A stretch of 64,000 bases of DNA, from positions 1 through 64,000 of the forward strand of contig NZ_CP011371.1 in assembly GCF_001017435.1 (NCBI RefSeq). Direction: 5' to 3'. The stretch is from Caldimonas brevitalea. GTDB lineage: Bacteria; Pseudomonadota; Gammaproteobacteria; Burkholderiales; Burkholderiaceae_C. The first letter of the stretch is position 1. Every line of letters begins with the position of its first letter. Shown here piece by piece: positions 20,601 to 27,438 of the stretch. The position numbers were made by a program, and so were the translations under genes. The notes beneath the pieces were generated by a model that was not told where the DNA came from, did no database searches, and saw only the letters and a program-made list of their open reading frames with translations.

Positions 20601-20678
20601 CGTTCTGGGTGTGCGGGCAGTGTAGCAATCGACACGGCCCGGCGGCCGGTTCATACCGCCATCCGGCGCCGTCGGCAC
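17640..20678 (-). CDS. Hybrid sensor histidine kinase with PAS/GAF domains and a C-terminal receiver
   Basis: A 1012-residue soluble sensor. The order is an N-terminal PAS-like region (about 55-210), a second PAS (about 215-345), a GAF domain (about 360-510), a coiled coil, a third PAS (about 540-640), a HisKA helix with the phospho-acceptor in GGVAHDFNN (His about 663), a HATPase domain with the N box and DTGHGIPPE, and a receiver with the acceptor Asp in LVLSDLVMPG (about 947). No membrane helix was seen, so it senses a cytoplasmic signal. The start is uncertain: the first about 50 residues look poorly conserved. It lies next to the duplicated origin spacer. No cognate regulator is adjacent. 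Confidence 0.88.
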   Translation of the reverse strand: MPTAPDGGMNRPPGRVDCYTARTPRTSCPLLHDASSIAGPPPAPFPTEADNLPPFLRGEGHMAALIRQHDWASTPLGTPSGWPQSLKTLVGLMLASRQPMFMAWGSGQTWLYNDAFVPILGLKHPRALGQAALDVWGEARDDLKPLFDRVFGGEPVHMDDISLMLDRRGWPEESHFAFSYTPARDEQDRVAGLFGVCIETTDQVLADRRQAAAQARQRRMFEQAPGFIAILQGPQHVFEFVNQAYVRLAGSRDLIGRSVREAFPDVAEQGFFELLDQVYASGQRYGAVQVPVRFHMPGQATPDERYLNFIYEPVLDDAGEVTGIFVEGHDVTEVHRAQVELAANERRQALLVQLGDRLRELDDPADLSYAAAELLGRALAVSRAGYGVLDAAGDKLLIERDWHLPGTPEAGAVLPLPEQGVDVDALKHGETVVWTDAPQDAQTQAPAAVLPARTVVGMPISEHRGVVGVLYLHDATPRWWAPEELAFIREVADRTRSAVARRRAEKDLLALTASLEQQVAERTAERDRVWRNSRDLLVVVDAHGIFRAVNPAWTVLLGHAADEVVGRSFLDFVWPDDAVRTQAALASAMTRGDLSNFENRYRHCDGTPRWLSWYTAAEGDLVYAYGRDITAQKAQARALQQAEEALRQSQKLEAMGQLTGGVAHDFNNLLAVVSNNVYLHRCLSPACADSPQLAAIARATDTGARLTRQLLAFSRRQAIRPEPLCLQQELPELLQVLQATLGGQIEVRLQVAPDTPSVKVDRSELELALINLAVNARDAMPDGGCLTITVDRLPPAPDGSVESIRLEVSDTGHGIPPELLSRVLEPFFTTKGPGRGTGLGLSQVYGFATQAGGQLDIASEPGVSTTITLVLPATDETLAHPPSIPGTAAARLAARVLVVEDNADVGAATRELLQAAGCEVLHVTSGEQARAYLQAGGAAKVDLVLSDLVMPGDVSGVALAQWIEQQRLQLPVLLATGYSTDMAAATEQGYVVLQKPVTPETLLDAVRRAVAS

Positions 20679-20709
20679 TCACCAACATCGATCGCCGGAT
20701 GCGTCAAGT

Positions 20710-20916
20710 GATAAAGCTGTGAACAACATTCGAACAAGGCCCTGGTTGTCCACAGGCGCCGGCCGATTGCTGAAGTTGTTGTCGGTTCGCGTTGGTGTAA
20801 CCGGGGGGCGGCTTCACACGGTTGTCATGGTGCTAAGCACTTGAAGCCGTTCACGAAAACATGCTTGTCCACAATTCTTAGCCACCTCTACTACGGCTAC
20901 CACGCTAAGAATTTGA
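20710..20916. repeat. Diverged second copy of the dnaA-dnaN origin spacer (copy B)
   Basis: Every landmark of 1512-1718 recurs here shifted by exactly 19,198 bases: an opposite-strand DnaA box (20718-20726), TTCGAACAA (20729-20737), TTGTCCACA (20746-20754), GAAGTTGTTGT (20772-20782), TTGTCCACA (20865-20873) and CTACTACGGCTACCAC (20888-20903). My hand alignment gives 131 matches in 207 columns with no gap. Copy B has better boxes than copy A: two perfect TTGTCCACA plus TTGTTCACA in reverse. No dnaN follows. It may be a second origin-like element, a DnaA-titration site, or a remnant of an ancestral duplication. The homology is seen directly; the function is inference. Confidence 0.8.
20873..20913. 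repeat. Inverted repeat around the conserved core of copy B
   Basis: AATTCTTAGC (20873-20882) and GCTAAGAATT (20904-20913) are perfect 10-bp arms flanking 21 bases that contain the conserved CTACTACGGCTACCAC. Copy A at the corresponding place (1675-1684 and 1706-1715) has no such palindrome, so this AT-rich repeat is specific to copy B. It overlaps the end of a DnaA box and could be an unwinding or protein-binding element. Confidence 0.6.
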
Positions 20917-21336
20917 ATTCACTGTGTAGAACGCGACCCGTTTCACGGTGCGATCCGTCTCTGTTTTGTGCGGCCCCTGTCAGCCTTGGCACCGTGACCT
21001 CACGATGCCGCTGTCCCGGCGCAACAACTTCCGCGGCAACCTCAGGCGCTCTGCCACCGCTTCGCGATCGGATCGCCGTCGAAATCATTGAAGGCAAGCT
21101 GAGCAAAAAGAATGTGGGCGTTTGCTTTTGCAAACATTCCTCCCTCGTTTGAGGTGCAGCGCAAAGCCCCGGCTGTTGCTAGCATCACCGCCGATCACAA
21201 AGGGTCGATGGCGGCGATGCTCAAGGGTTCGACCGGCCAGAGCCGGGAACACGCCGGCTGATCGCACGGCAGGCCCGGCGAACGGCGAGAAACACAAACA
21301 AACAATCTGGGGGCACGAGCCCCGTCGGGGGGTTGC
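20917..21336. other. Non-coding spacer before vgrG
   Basis: About 420 bases without a convincing gene. A 103-codon frame at 20841-21152 runs through the origin-like repeat and has no ribosome-binding site. GTTTGC-TTTT-GCAAAC (21120-21135) is a perfect 6-bp inverted repeat that might be an operator. The stretch is probably the vgrG leader; a GGGG run 4 bases before the vgrG ATG is the only visible ribosome-binding site. Confidence 0.4.
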
Positions 21337-24216
21337 ATGTCCTCTAGCGCTTTCACGTCGCTGGCCACCGGTGTGGCCGGCGGCTTCGATTTCCTCAAGT
21401 TCTTTCGGCAGGACACGCGGCTGTTGACGCTCGAAACTGCGCTCGACCACTGTGTCCTGGTGCCCGAGCGGGCGCGCGTGCGTGAAGCGGTCAACCAACC
21501 CTTCGAGCTGGAGATCGACGCCTTGTCGACCTCCGCCTACCTCGACCCGGCCGCGCTGGTCGGCGAACAGATCAGCCTGCGGCTGCAATGCGGTGACGGG
21601 CGCTACCGTCCCTGGCATGGTTTCGTGCTGCAGGCCGCGCGCATCGGCTCCGACGGTGGCGCTGCCCGGTATCGCTTCACGATGGGCCCCTGGCTCAGCT
21701 TTCTGGGCCTGCGCCGCGACAGCTTCTGCTTCCAGGACAAGACCGCACTGCAGATCGTCGAAGAGGTCTTCAAGGACTACCTCCAGGCGCATTACCGCCT
21801 GGAGGTGAGCGAGGCGCTGCGCGTGCGCAGCCTGTGCATCCAATACCGAGAGAGCGACCTCGACTTCGTGACACGGTTGTTGGCCGAAGAAGGTTTGAGC
21901 TATCACTTCGAGCACCTGGATGCCGACGCGGCACGGCAGGCTGCCGAACAAGGCCACGCCCGGCACGTGATGGTCATCACCGACCGTGCTGCCGAGCGAT
22001 CGCAACTGGGCCACATCCGCTACACGCGCGCCGATGTCAACACGGTGGGCGATGCCATTTCGAGCTTTGCCGCCCATCGCCGCCTGCAGACCAACGCGAT
22101 CACCGTCGGCAGCTGGAACTACAAACAGCTGGCCGGGACCACCGCCAGCGACAGCTCACACCTGCCGCAAGGCGACGTCGGCTCACTCGAGCACTACGAT
22201 GGCAGCGGCGCCTACCGCTACGAAAACGCCGAGCACGCCGCCCGATCGGCTGCGCTGCGGCTGGCGTGGCACGAGCTGCAGCTCAAGCAGTTCGAGGGCC
22301 AGGGCGCGATGCGGCGGCTGCACGCGGGCCACCGCTTCCATCTGATCGACCACCCCTTGTACGGTGCCAACACGTCGGCGCTGAACTACAGCGGCCAGCT
22401 GACCGCGAGCCGGCAACGGCCTGACAACGAGTTCACGCTGCTGGCGGTCGAGCATGAAGCTGTCAACAACCTCGGGGCCGAGGTGGCGCGCTGGCTCGGC
22501 CAGCCCGAACTGGAACGCGGCGGTTATCGCAACCGCTTCGATGCGGTGCCGGCGGCGGCGCCGGTGGTGCCGCTGTTCGTGCGCAAGCCCACGGCCCCTG
22601 GCGCTCAGACGGCGCTGGTGGTGGGCCTGCAGGGCGAGCCGCTCACCACCGAGCGCGACCTGCGCGTGAAGGTGCAGTTCCACTGGCAGCGGGGCCAGCG
22701 CCCCAACCCGGGCGGCCTGTCTCACGAGAGTGTCGGTGACACCGAGGGCAATGCACCGGGCAACGAACAAGCCGGCACCTGGGTGCGGGTCGCGATGCCG
22801 AGCGCCGGCGCCAACCATGGCGCGGTGTTCGTGCCGCGCCACGGCACCGAGGTGCTGGTGGAATTCCTCGAAGGCGACATCGACCGCCCGGTCATCGTCG
22901 GCCAGCTCTACAACGGGCAGGACCTGCCGCCCTACAGCGCCGGTGTCGATTCGGGTGTCAACCATCCCGGCGTCATCAGCGGCCTCTACACCCATGCGCT
23001 GGACGGACAGGGGCACAACAGCTGGGTCGTCGACGACGCCACCGGCCAGCTCCGCATGCGCTTTCTGTGCAGCTACGCGATGAGCGAGTTGGGCCTGGGC
23101 CATTTGATCCAGCAGAGCCCGCACGGCGCGCAGCGCGGCGCCTGGCGGGGCTCGGGTTTTGAACTCGCGACGCAAGGCTGGGCCAGCGTGCGTGCCGCCG
23201 AGGGCTTGTTCATCAGCACCAGCGCGCGGCCGCAACAAGGCGCGGGCGTGGCCAGCACGCAGATGGACGCTGCCGAGGCGGTGGGTCAATTGAAGGCTGC
23301 CCACGACCTGGGCAAGCGCCTGAGCGAGTCGGCCGGCCAACAGCAGGCGCTGAAGCTGGCCAGCCACGAGCCCGACCAGGCGTTCGAGAAATTCCTGAAG
23401 CTGCTCGACGTGCAACAGGATGGGCACCACGAGGGCACCGTCAACGGCCAAACCGCCCGTAAGGCGCAGCCGGGCTCACGCGAATTGGGCGATCCGGTGG
23501 AGCGGTTCGCCGAACCCGTGATCGTGATGGACACGCCCAGCACCGCTGCTTTCGTGACGCCGGCCACCTTGGCGCAGTTCACCGGGCAGGACTTGAGCAT
23601 CGTCGTGCAGGGTGACGTGCAGCAGACCGCAGGCCACACCTACAGCAGCGTGAGCGGCGAGACGACCAGCGTGTTCACGCACGAGGGGGGCATCCAGGCG
23701 ATTGCGGCCAACGGGCCCGTGTCGCTGCGCGCGCACACCGACACGCTGCAAATCCTGGCCGATCAGGACGTCACGGTGATTTCGGTCAACGACGAGATCC
23801 GCATCCAGGCCAACAGCAAGATCGAGATGGTGGCGGGGCAGAGCCGCATCACGCTCGAGGGTGGCGACATCACGTATGCGTGCCCGGGGAACTTCACGGT
23901 GAAGAGTGGTGGGCACCATTGGGAGGGGCCGGGGAGTGGGCAACCCGTCTTGCCGCACTTGCCGAGCGATCTGAGCCAACTCAAGCCCAACGAGTTGGCG
24001 TTGGAATACTTCCACGCGGATGGTGAGCCGGTCCAGGGCGCACCTTTCGAGGTGACGTTCGCGGACGGCTCGAAGCGTAAGGGTGTGCTCGATGCATCCG
24101 GCAAAGCTCTGCTCACCGGTGTGCCGGCTGGCTACGCACAGGTGAAGTACGGCGAAGACGCTCGCAAGGCGCCTGAAGGCGACGGCGTGCCCAACCCGCT
24201 GTTCGGGCAGATGTGA
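21337..24216 (+). CDS. vgrG: Type VI secretion spike protein VgrG with C-terminal effector-adaptor domain
   Basis: VgrG trimers cap the Hcp tube of the type VI secretion system and carry effectors into target cells. The 959-residue protein shows the gp27-like N-terminal part (TLETALDHCVLVPERARVRE, IQYRESDLDFVTRLLAEEGLSYHFEH), a gp5-like OB fold around 415-545 (WVRVAMPSAGANHG, PRHGTEVLVEFLEGDIDRP), a DUF2345 beta-helix extension around 747-865, and a short beta-rich tail (about 866-959, ALEYFHADGEPVQGAPFEVTF) of the transthyretin-like type that docks specific effectors. Its stop overlaps the start of the effector gene by 4 bases. No other structural T6SS genes are in the window, so this is an orphan vgrG island. 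Confidence 0.93.
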   Translation: MSSSAFTSLATGVAGGFDFLKFFRQDTRLLTLETALDHCVLVPERARVREAVNQPFELEIDALSTSAYLDPAALVGEQISLRLQCGDGRYRPWHGFVLQAARIGSDGGAARYRFTMGPWLSFLGLRRDSFCFQDKTALQIVEEVFKDYLQAHYRLEVSEALRVRSLCIQYRESDLDFVTRLLAEEGLSYHFEHLDADAARQAAEQGHARHVMVITDRAAERSQLGHIRYTRADVNTVGDAISSFAAHRRLQTNAITVGSWNYKQLAGTTASDSSHLPQGDVGSLEHYDGSGAYRYENAEHAARSAALRLAWHELQLKQFEGQGAMRRLHAGHRFHLIDHPLYGANTSALNYSGQLTASRQRPDNEFTLLAVEHEAVNNLGAEVARWLGQPELERGGYRNRFDAVPAAAPVVPLFVRKPTAPGAQTALVVGLQGEPLTTERDLRVKVQFHWQRGQRPNPGGLSHESVGDTEGNAPGNEQAGTWVRVAMPSAGANHGAVFVPRHGTEVLVEFLEGDIDRPVIVGQLYNGQDLPPYSAGVDSGVNHPGVISGLYTHALDGQGHNSWVVDDATGQLRMRFLCSYAMSELGLGHLIQQSPHGAQRGAWRGSGFELATQGWASVRAAEGLFISTSARPQQGAGVASTQMDAAEAVGQLKAAHDLGKRLSESAGQQQALKLASHEPDQAFEKFLKLLDVQQDGHHEGTVNGQTARKAQPGSRELGDPVERFAEPVIVMDTPSTAAFVTPATLAQFTGQDLSIVVQGDVQQTAGHTYSSVSGETTSVFTHEGGIQAIAANGPVSLRAHTDTLQILADQDVTVISVNDEIRIQANSKIEMVAGQSRITLEGGDITYACPGNFTVKSGGHHWEGPGSGQPVLPHLPSDLSQLKPNELALEYFHADGEPVQGAPFEVTFADGSKRKGVLDASGKALLTGVPAGYAQVKYGEDARKAPEGDGVPNPLFGQM

Positions 24217-25718
24217 ACATGACAACGACCGCCGCCAATAATCCTGAGGCCCAACGGTTCTGGGGCTATGTTTCCTCGTGGCCTGAGGAAGTCCAACAAT
24301 CGTTTTGGGAAGCGGGAACCCGTCTCAGCCAGTTCATCGGCGAAAACCCCGCGCCGCGCGTCTTGAAGTACGACACCAGCGCGCCGCCGCCTGGCATGCC
24401 GTGGTGGGAGCAGATTCTTTTTCGTCTGGGCCAGAGCGCAGTCAATCAAAGCGTCACGGCTCAGTACCAGGCGCAGGCTGTCGCCGGCGGTGCGAAGTGG
24501 CTGTGGCAGGCGCTGCAAGGCGATTTCAACAAGAACCCGACCACCGGGCAGGTGGTGACGGGCGGCATCATCAGTTTGATCCCGGTCGTCGATCAACTTT
24601 GCGACGTCCGCGACGTGATCGCCAACTGCCTGGTGTTGAGCGATGCGAAGGAGCGTGAGAACCACGAGAACTGGATCGCGTTGGGCCTCACCTGCTTTGG
24701 CCTGATCCCCCTTGTCGGCAGCGCTGTGAAAACGGTGGCCAAGGCGGCGATGAAGAAAGGAGCACGTCTGCTCGATCTGATCAAGCAGATGGAGTGGGTG
24801 GAGCGACTGGGCAAAGCGGTGCGCGTGCCTTGGGGTCGCGCGCCGCTCGAGTGGTTGTCGAAGTACGACTGGCAAGCTGCCGCAAGCGCTGCTTCCAGCA
24901 ACGCGAAGAAGGCTTTTCAGAACGCGCTGGCCAAAGTCGAATCGGCGAAACGTTGGGCGGCAGGCGTCGTGAAGGCGCGGCTGGAGAAGCTTGCAGAAAC
25001 GTTCCAGGTCATCATTTCGCGACTTGACGAGACCGTCAAAGTGGCAGCGCAACAACTGAAAAGCAAGCTAGATGCGCTGCTGCAGAAAGAAAAGGCACAG
25101 GTCGGCAAATACGATGGCGCCACGGGGACGAAAGCGAGCCATACCCAAAAGGGGGTGCCGCCGCGGGACCCGAGGCGCGAGGCGGCCGAGTTGATTGCGA
25201 AGGCACGCAAGGCCGAACCTCGTGTCACCGAGGACCTTTCAGGTTTGGCAAGCAAGACGGGAGGCAAGCAAGAGGGCCTCGATTACCGACTGAAGACGGA
25301 AGAGTCGCTTGCCCGCAAGCTGGAAGGAACTCGCCCGGAGAAAATCGGCGATGCGCTTCGGTACACGACTGTGTATCCTCCCGACAAGCTGGGCGATGGC
25401 GCTGCGCAGACGCTCAAGGAGCTTGAAGCCAAAGGATATACGGTTGAAAAGGTGAAGAATACCTTCGTCGAAGGTGCACCGTATAAAGGGATCAATACAA
25501 CGATCCGTTCGCCCGACGGTCAACCTTTCGAGCTCCAGTTCCACACACCACAATCGTTTGATGTGAAGCAGAATCTGACGCACGGGCTGTACGAGGAGCT
25601 TCGCTTGCTGCCGCCGGACTCGCCGCGAGCGGCGGAACTGACGCAGGAGATCGCGAAGCTGTCGGACGCGATCAAGATTCCCCAGGGTATTGCCACCAAA
25701 GTACCGAACGTACCTTAG
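24213..25718 (+). CDS. VgrG-linked effector with a RelA/SpoT-synthetase-like C-terminal toxin domain
   Basis: The start overlaps the vgrG stop (ATGA), so the two are translationally coupled. Residues 1-180 form the delivery half, with two hydrophobic stretches (GGIISLIPVVDQL and ALGLTCFGLIPLVGSAV). The middle (about 215-310) is a Lys/Ala-rich helical region. Residues about 332-490 match the alarmone-synthetase fold: DYRLKTEESL (357-366, cf. RVKSPES), IGDALRYT (Asp380), YKGIN (Tyr424), FELQFHT (Glu440, cf. EIQIRT) and THGLYEE (His457). All key positions seem intact. GC drops in this tip, as is usual for exchangeable toxin domains. A precedent is Tas1 of Pseudomonas aeruginosa, a T6SS (p)ppApp synthetase; here the product is unknown, and tRNA pyrophosphorylation (toxSAS-like) is another option. 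Confidence 0.72.
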   Translation: MNMTTTAANNPEAQRFWGYVSSWPEEVQQSFWEAGTRLSQFIGENPAPRVLKYDTSAPPPGMPWWEQILFRLGQSAVNQSVTAQYQAQAVAGGAKWLWQALQGDFNKNPTTGQVVTGGIISLIPVVDQLCDVRDVIANCLVLSDAKERENHENWIALGLTCFGLIPLVGSAVKTVAKAAMKKGARLLDLIKQMEWVERLGKAVRVPWGRAPLEWLSKYDWQAAASAASSNAKKAFQNALAKVESAKRWAAGVVKARLEKLAETFQVIISRLDETVKVAAQQLKSKLDALLQKEKAQVGKYDGATGTKASHTQKGVPPRDPRREAAELIAKARKAEPRVTEDLSGLASKTGGKQEGLDYRLKTEESLARKLEGTRPEKIGDALRYTTVYPPDKLGDGAAQTLKELEAKGYTVEKVKNTFVEGAPYKGINTTIRSPDGQPFELQFHTPQSFDVKQNLTHGLYEELRLLPPDSPRAAELTQEIAKLSDAIKIPQGIATKVPNVP

Positions 25719-25722
25719 AAAG

Positions 25723-26013
25723 ATGGAAATGTTCAATTCCGACTGGCGCTACTTCGGCCGGACCAGTGGTATGGCGGACATCTACGAGATCTTCCGTTGC
25801 CCTGCCGACAAGAAGAAGCTCGGTTTGACCGATATTCCGTTGATGGAACGGCTCAGAAGTGACGGTACATGGTTCCAGGACCCCACCGACCGTGCTTTGA
25901 TGGACGAGATGTTCAGCGGCTGGTTCTCCGAGTCCGACGAGATTTCTCCGGAGAAGGCACGAGAACTTTTTGAACGCTGGAAGACGATAGACGATTGGCC
26001 CGGACGTGAGTAA
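25723..26013 (+). CDS. Putative immunity protein to the RelA/SpoT-like effector
   Basis: A 96-residue, acidic, soluble protein starting 4 bases after the effector stop (ATG 25723; ATG 25729 is the alternative, and an in-frame TTG lies at 25690). It has no signal peptide or membrane helix. I recognise no family. It is rich in Trp, Asp and Glu (DWRYFGRTSG, FSGWFSESDEISPEKARELFERW). Position directly behind the effector, small size, acidic character and low GC fit a cognate cytoplasmic immunity protein, consistent with a toxin that acts in the cytoplasm. The role is inferred from context only. Confidence 0.65.
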   Translation: MEMFNSDWRYFGRTSGMADIYEIFRCPADKKKLGLTDIPLMERLRSDGTWFQDPTDRALMDEMFSGWFSESDEISPEKARELFERWKTIDDWPGRE

Positions 26014-26123
26014 GACGGCGAGTGGCTGTTGAAGGCAGATAGGCACGATACGATGTTGTGGCCGCAATCGTCCCGGCGTCGATGAAACGCACTGTTCGAG
26101 CGGGACGTCGGAGAAACGACATC

Positions 26124-26663
26124 ATGACGTTAAACACAGACGCCCTGGACAACGCGTGGCGGTTTGCCGCCGCTGCGCATGCGGGACAAACAATCCCTGG
26201 CAGCACGCATCCCTACCTCCTGCACATCGCCTTGGTCGTCACCGAACTCGCGGCCGCCAGTGCCGCTGTTGCCGATTTCGATCTTCCCTTTGCGCTGTGC
26301 GTTGCTGTGTTGCACGACACCCTGGAGGACACGGCGGCCACCTACGAAACCTTGGCCGACACGTTCGGCGTCGACGTGGCTGACGGCGTGCAGGCCTTGA
26401 GCAAGAACCCGGCGTTGCCGAAAGAGCAGCGCATGCCCGACTCGCTGCTTCGCATCCAACAACAGCCACGCCGCGAGGTCGCCGCCGTGAAGCTGGCAGA
26501 CCGTCTCGTCAACATGTCTCGTCCACCCGAGTCATGGCCGCAGGACAAGCGGCAGCGGTATTGGGAAGAGGCACAGCTGATCTGGCGGGAGTTGCACACG
26601 GCGCACGAGCCGCTGGCGGCGAGGCTGCACGACCGGATAGGCGCTTACCGGCAATACCTCTGA
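26124..26663 (+). CDS. MESH1-like small alarmone hydrolase (HD domain)
   Basis: A 179-residue HD-superfamily hydrolase of the SpoT/MESH1 type, expected to remove pyrophosphate from (p)ppGpp-like nucleotides with Mn2+. The metal ligands are all present: His34 (HPYLLH), His64-Asp65 (LHDTLEDT) and Asp126 (AVKLADRLVN), with the catalytic Glu68-Asp69 pair. LADTFGVDVADGVQALSK and LPKEQR also match the family. GGAG lies 10 bases before ATG 26124; the frame extends to 26058 without support. The length equals that of human MESH1. It follows the toxin/immunity pair after 110 bp, so it may detoxify the effector's product as SAH antitoxins do in toxSAS operons. That link is inference. Confidence 0.82.
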   Translation: MTLNTDALDNAWRFAAAAHAGQTIPGSTHPYLLHIALVVTELAAASAAVADFDLPFALCVAVLHDTLEDTAATYETLADTFGVDVADGVQALSKNPALPKEQRMPDSLLRIQQQPRREVAAVKLADRLVNMSRPPESWPQDKRQRYWEEAQLIWRELHTAHEPLAARLHDRIGAYRQYL

Positions 26664-26681
26664 GCGACAGCGGGTCCGGGC

Positions 26682-27335
26682 ATGGGTTCATTTCGATCTG
26701 CATTGCGCGTGCGTCGCCGCGCGGTGGTCCGTGCGCGGTCCATCCTGCTCTCGCTGCCCCTTGCCACGTCGGCTGTGTTCGCAATGCCGCCATCCGTCCT
26801 TGAAGCGGACCTGCAAGACGGCTCGACGCTGTCTCTTGAACGGCACTCCACCACGCCTGCGGCCCGATGGACGATCGGCCAACAGTCCCGGCCCGTGTCC
26901 TTGGACCCTCGTGTCACCCGGTCGCTGCGCCGGCCCGCGGAGGCGGTGGCGTTCCGGAACGCCGGCCCGGCCCTGGCCGGCGGCGACGCCTGGCTCCTGC
27001 TGGCCGTGACCCGGCCTTCAACACAAGGGCGTCCGACCGACTACTGCGGCAGTGGTACCGAAACCACCCTGTATCTGCTTCGCTGGTCACTGCGACGGCG
27101 GCAGCTGAACCAAGCCGACGAACTGTTGGTGCAAAGCTGTTTGCAATCACTTGTCCTGCAGTCGGACGCGGCAGACGAACAAACAGCGCTGGTCTATGCC
27201 TTGCAGCGTCCCGGCCCGGTGGTGTTCGCTTGGCAGGCGCACCCTCTGCAAGGCGATAAGTCCCGACAGCTGTCGATTCGAGAGGGCAAGATGGTGCTAG
27301 AGCCTGTAGCGGTTCAGCGGGAGGTTCGACCGTAA
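26682..27335 (+). CDS. Exported protein of unknown function
   Basis: A 217-residue product with a basic N-terminus and a hydrophobic signal (ILLSLPLATSAVFA), probably cleaved after AVFAM/PP, then a soluble beta-rich domain with two cysteines (DYCGSG and LVQSCLQ) that may form a disulfide in the periplasm. I recognise no family. It begins 18 bp after the hydrolase stop on the same strand, so cotranscription is likely. A periplasmic location does not fit an immunity role against a cytoplasmic toxin. It may be unrelated to the T6SS locus. Confidence 0.6.
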   Translation: MGSFRSALRVRRRAVVRARSILLSLPLATSAVFAMPPSVLEADLQDGSTLSLERHSTTPAARWTIGQQSRPVSLDPRVTRSLRRPAEAVAFRNAGPALAGGDAWLLLAVTRPSTQGRPTDYCGSGTETTLYLLRWSLRRRQLNQADELLVQSCLQSLVLQSDAADEQTALVYALQRPGPVVFAWQAHPLQGDKSRQLSIREGKMVLEPVAVQREVRP

Positions 27336-27344
27336 GACCTCGCC

Positions 27345-27366
27345 TGATGGCATACCCTTGCCATCA
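27345..27366. terminator. Hairpin between convergent genes
   Basis: TGATGGCA and TGCCATCA form a perfect 8-bp stem with a 6-base loop, 10 bases after the stop of the exported protein and about 70 bases before the end of the convergent antiporter gene. No T-tract follows on either strand, so termination would be weak or Rho-assisted. Confidence 0.35.
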
Positions 27367-27438
27367 AGGTCGACCCAGCCTGTACAGCCATACCCTGCCG
27401 CGGCGCCTGAGGCTGATCCATAAAGCCCACCGCCGGTT

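Noticed and set aside
20841..21152. 103-codon frame crossing the origin-like repeat
   Set aside because: It runs through the duplicated non-coding spacer, has no Shine-Dalgarno and no recognisable protein features.
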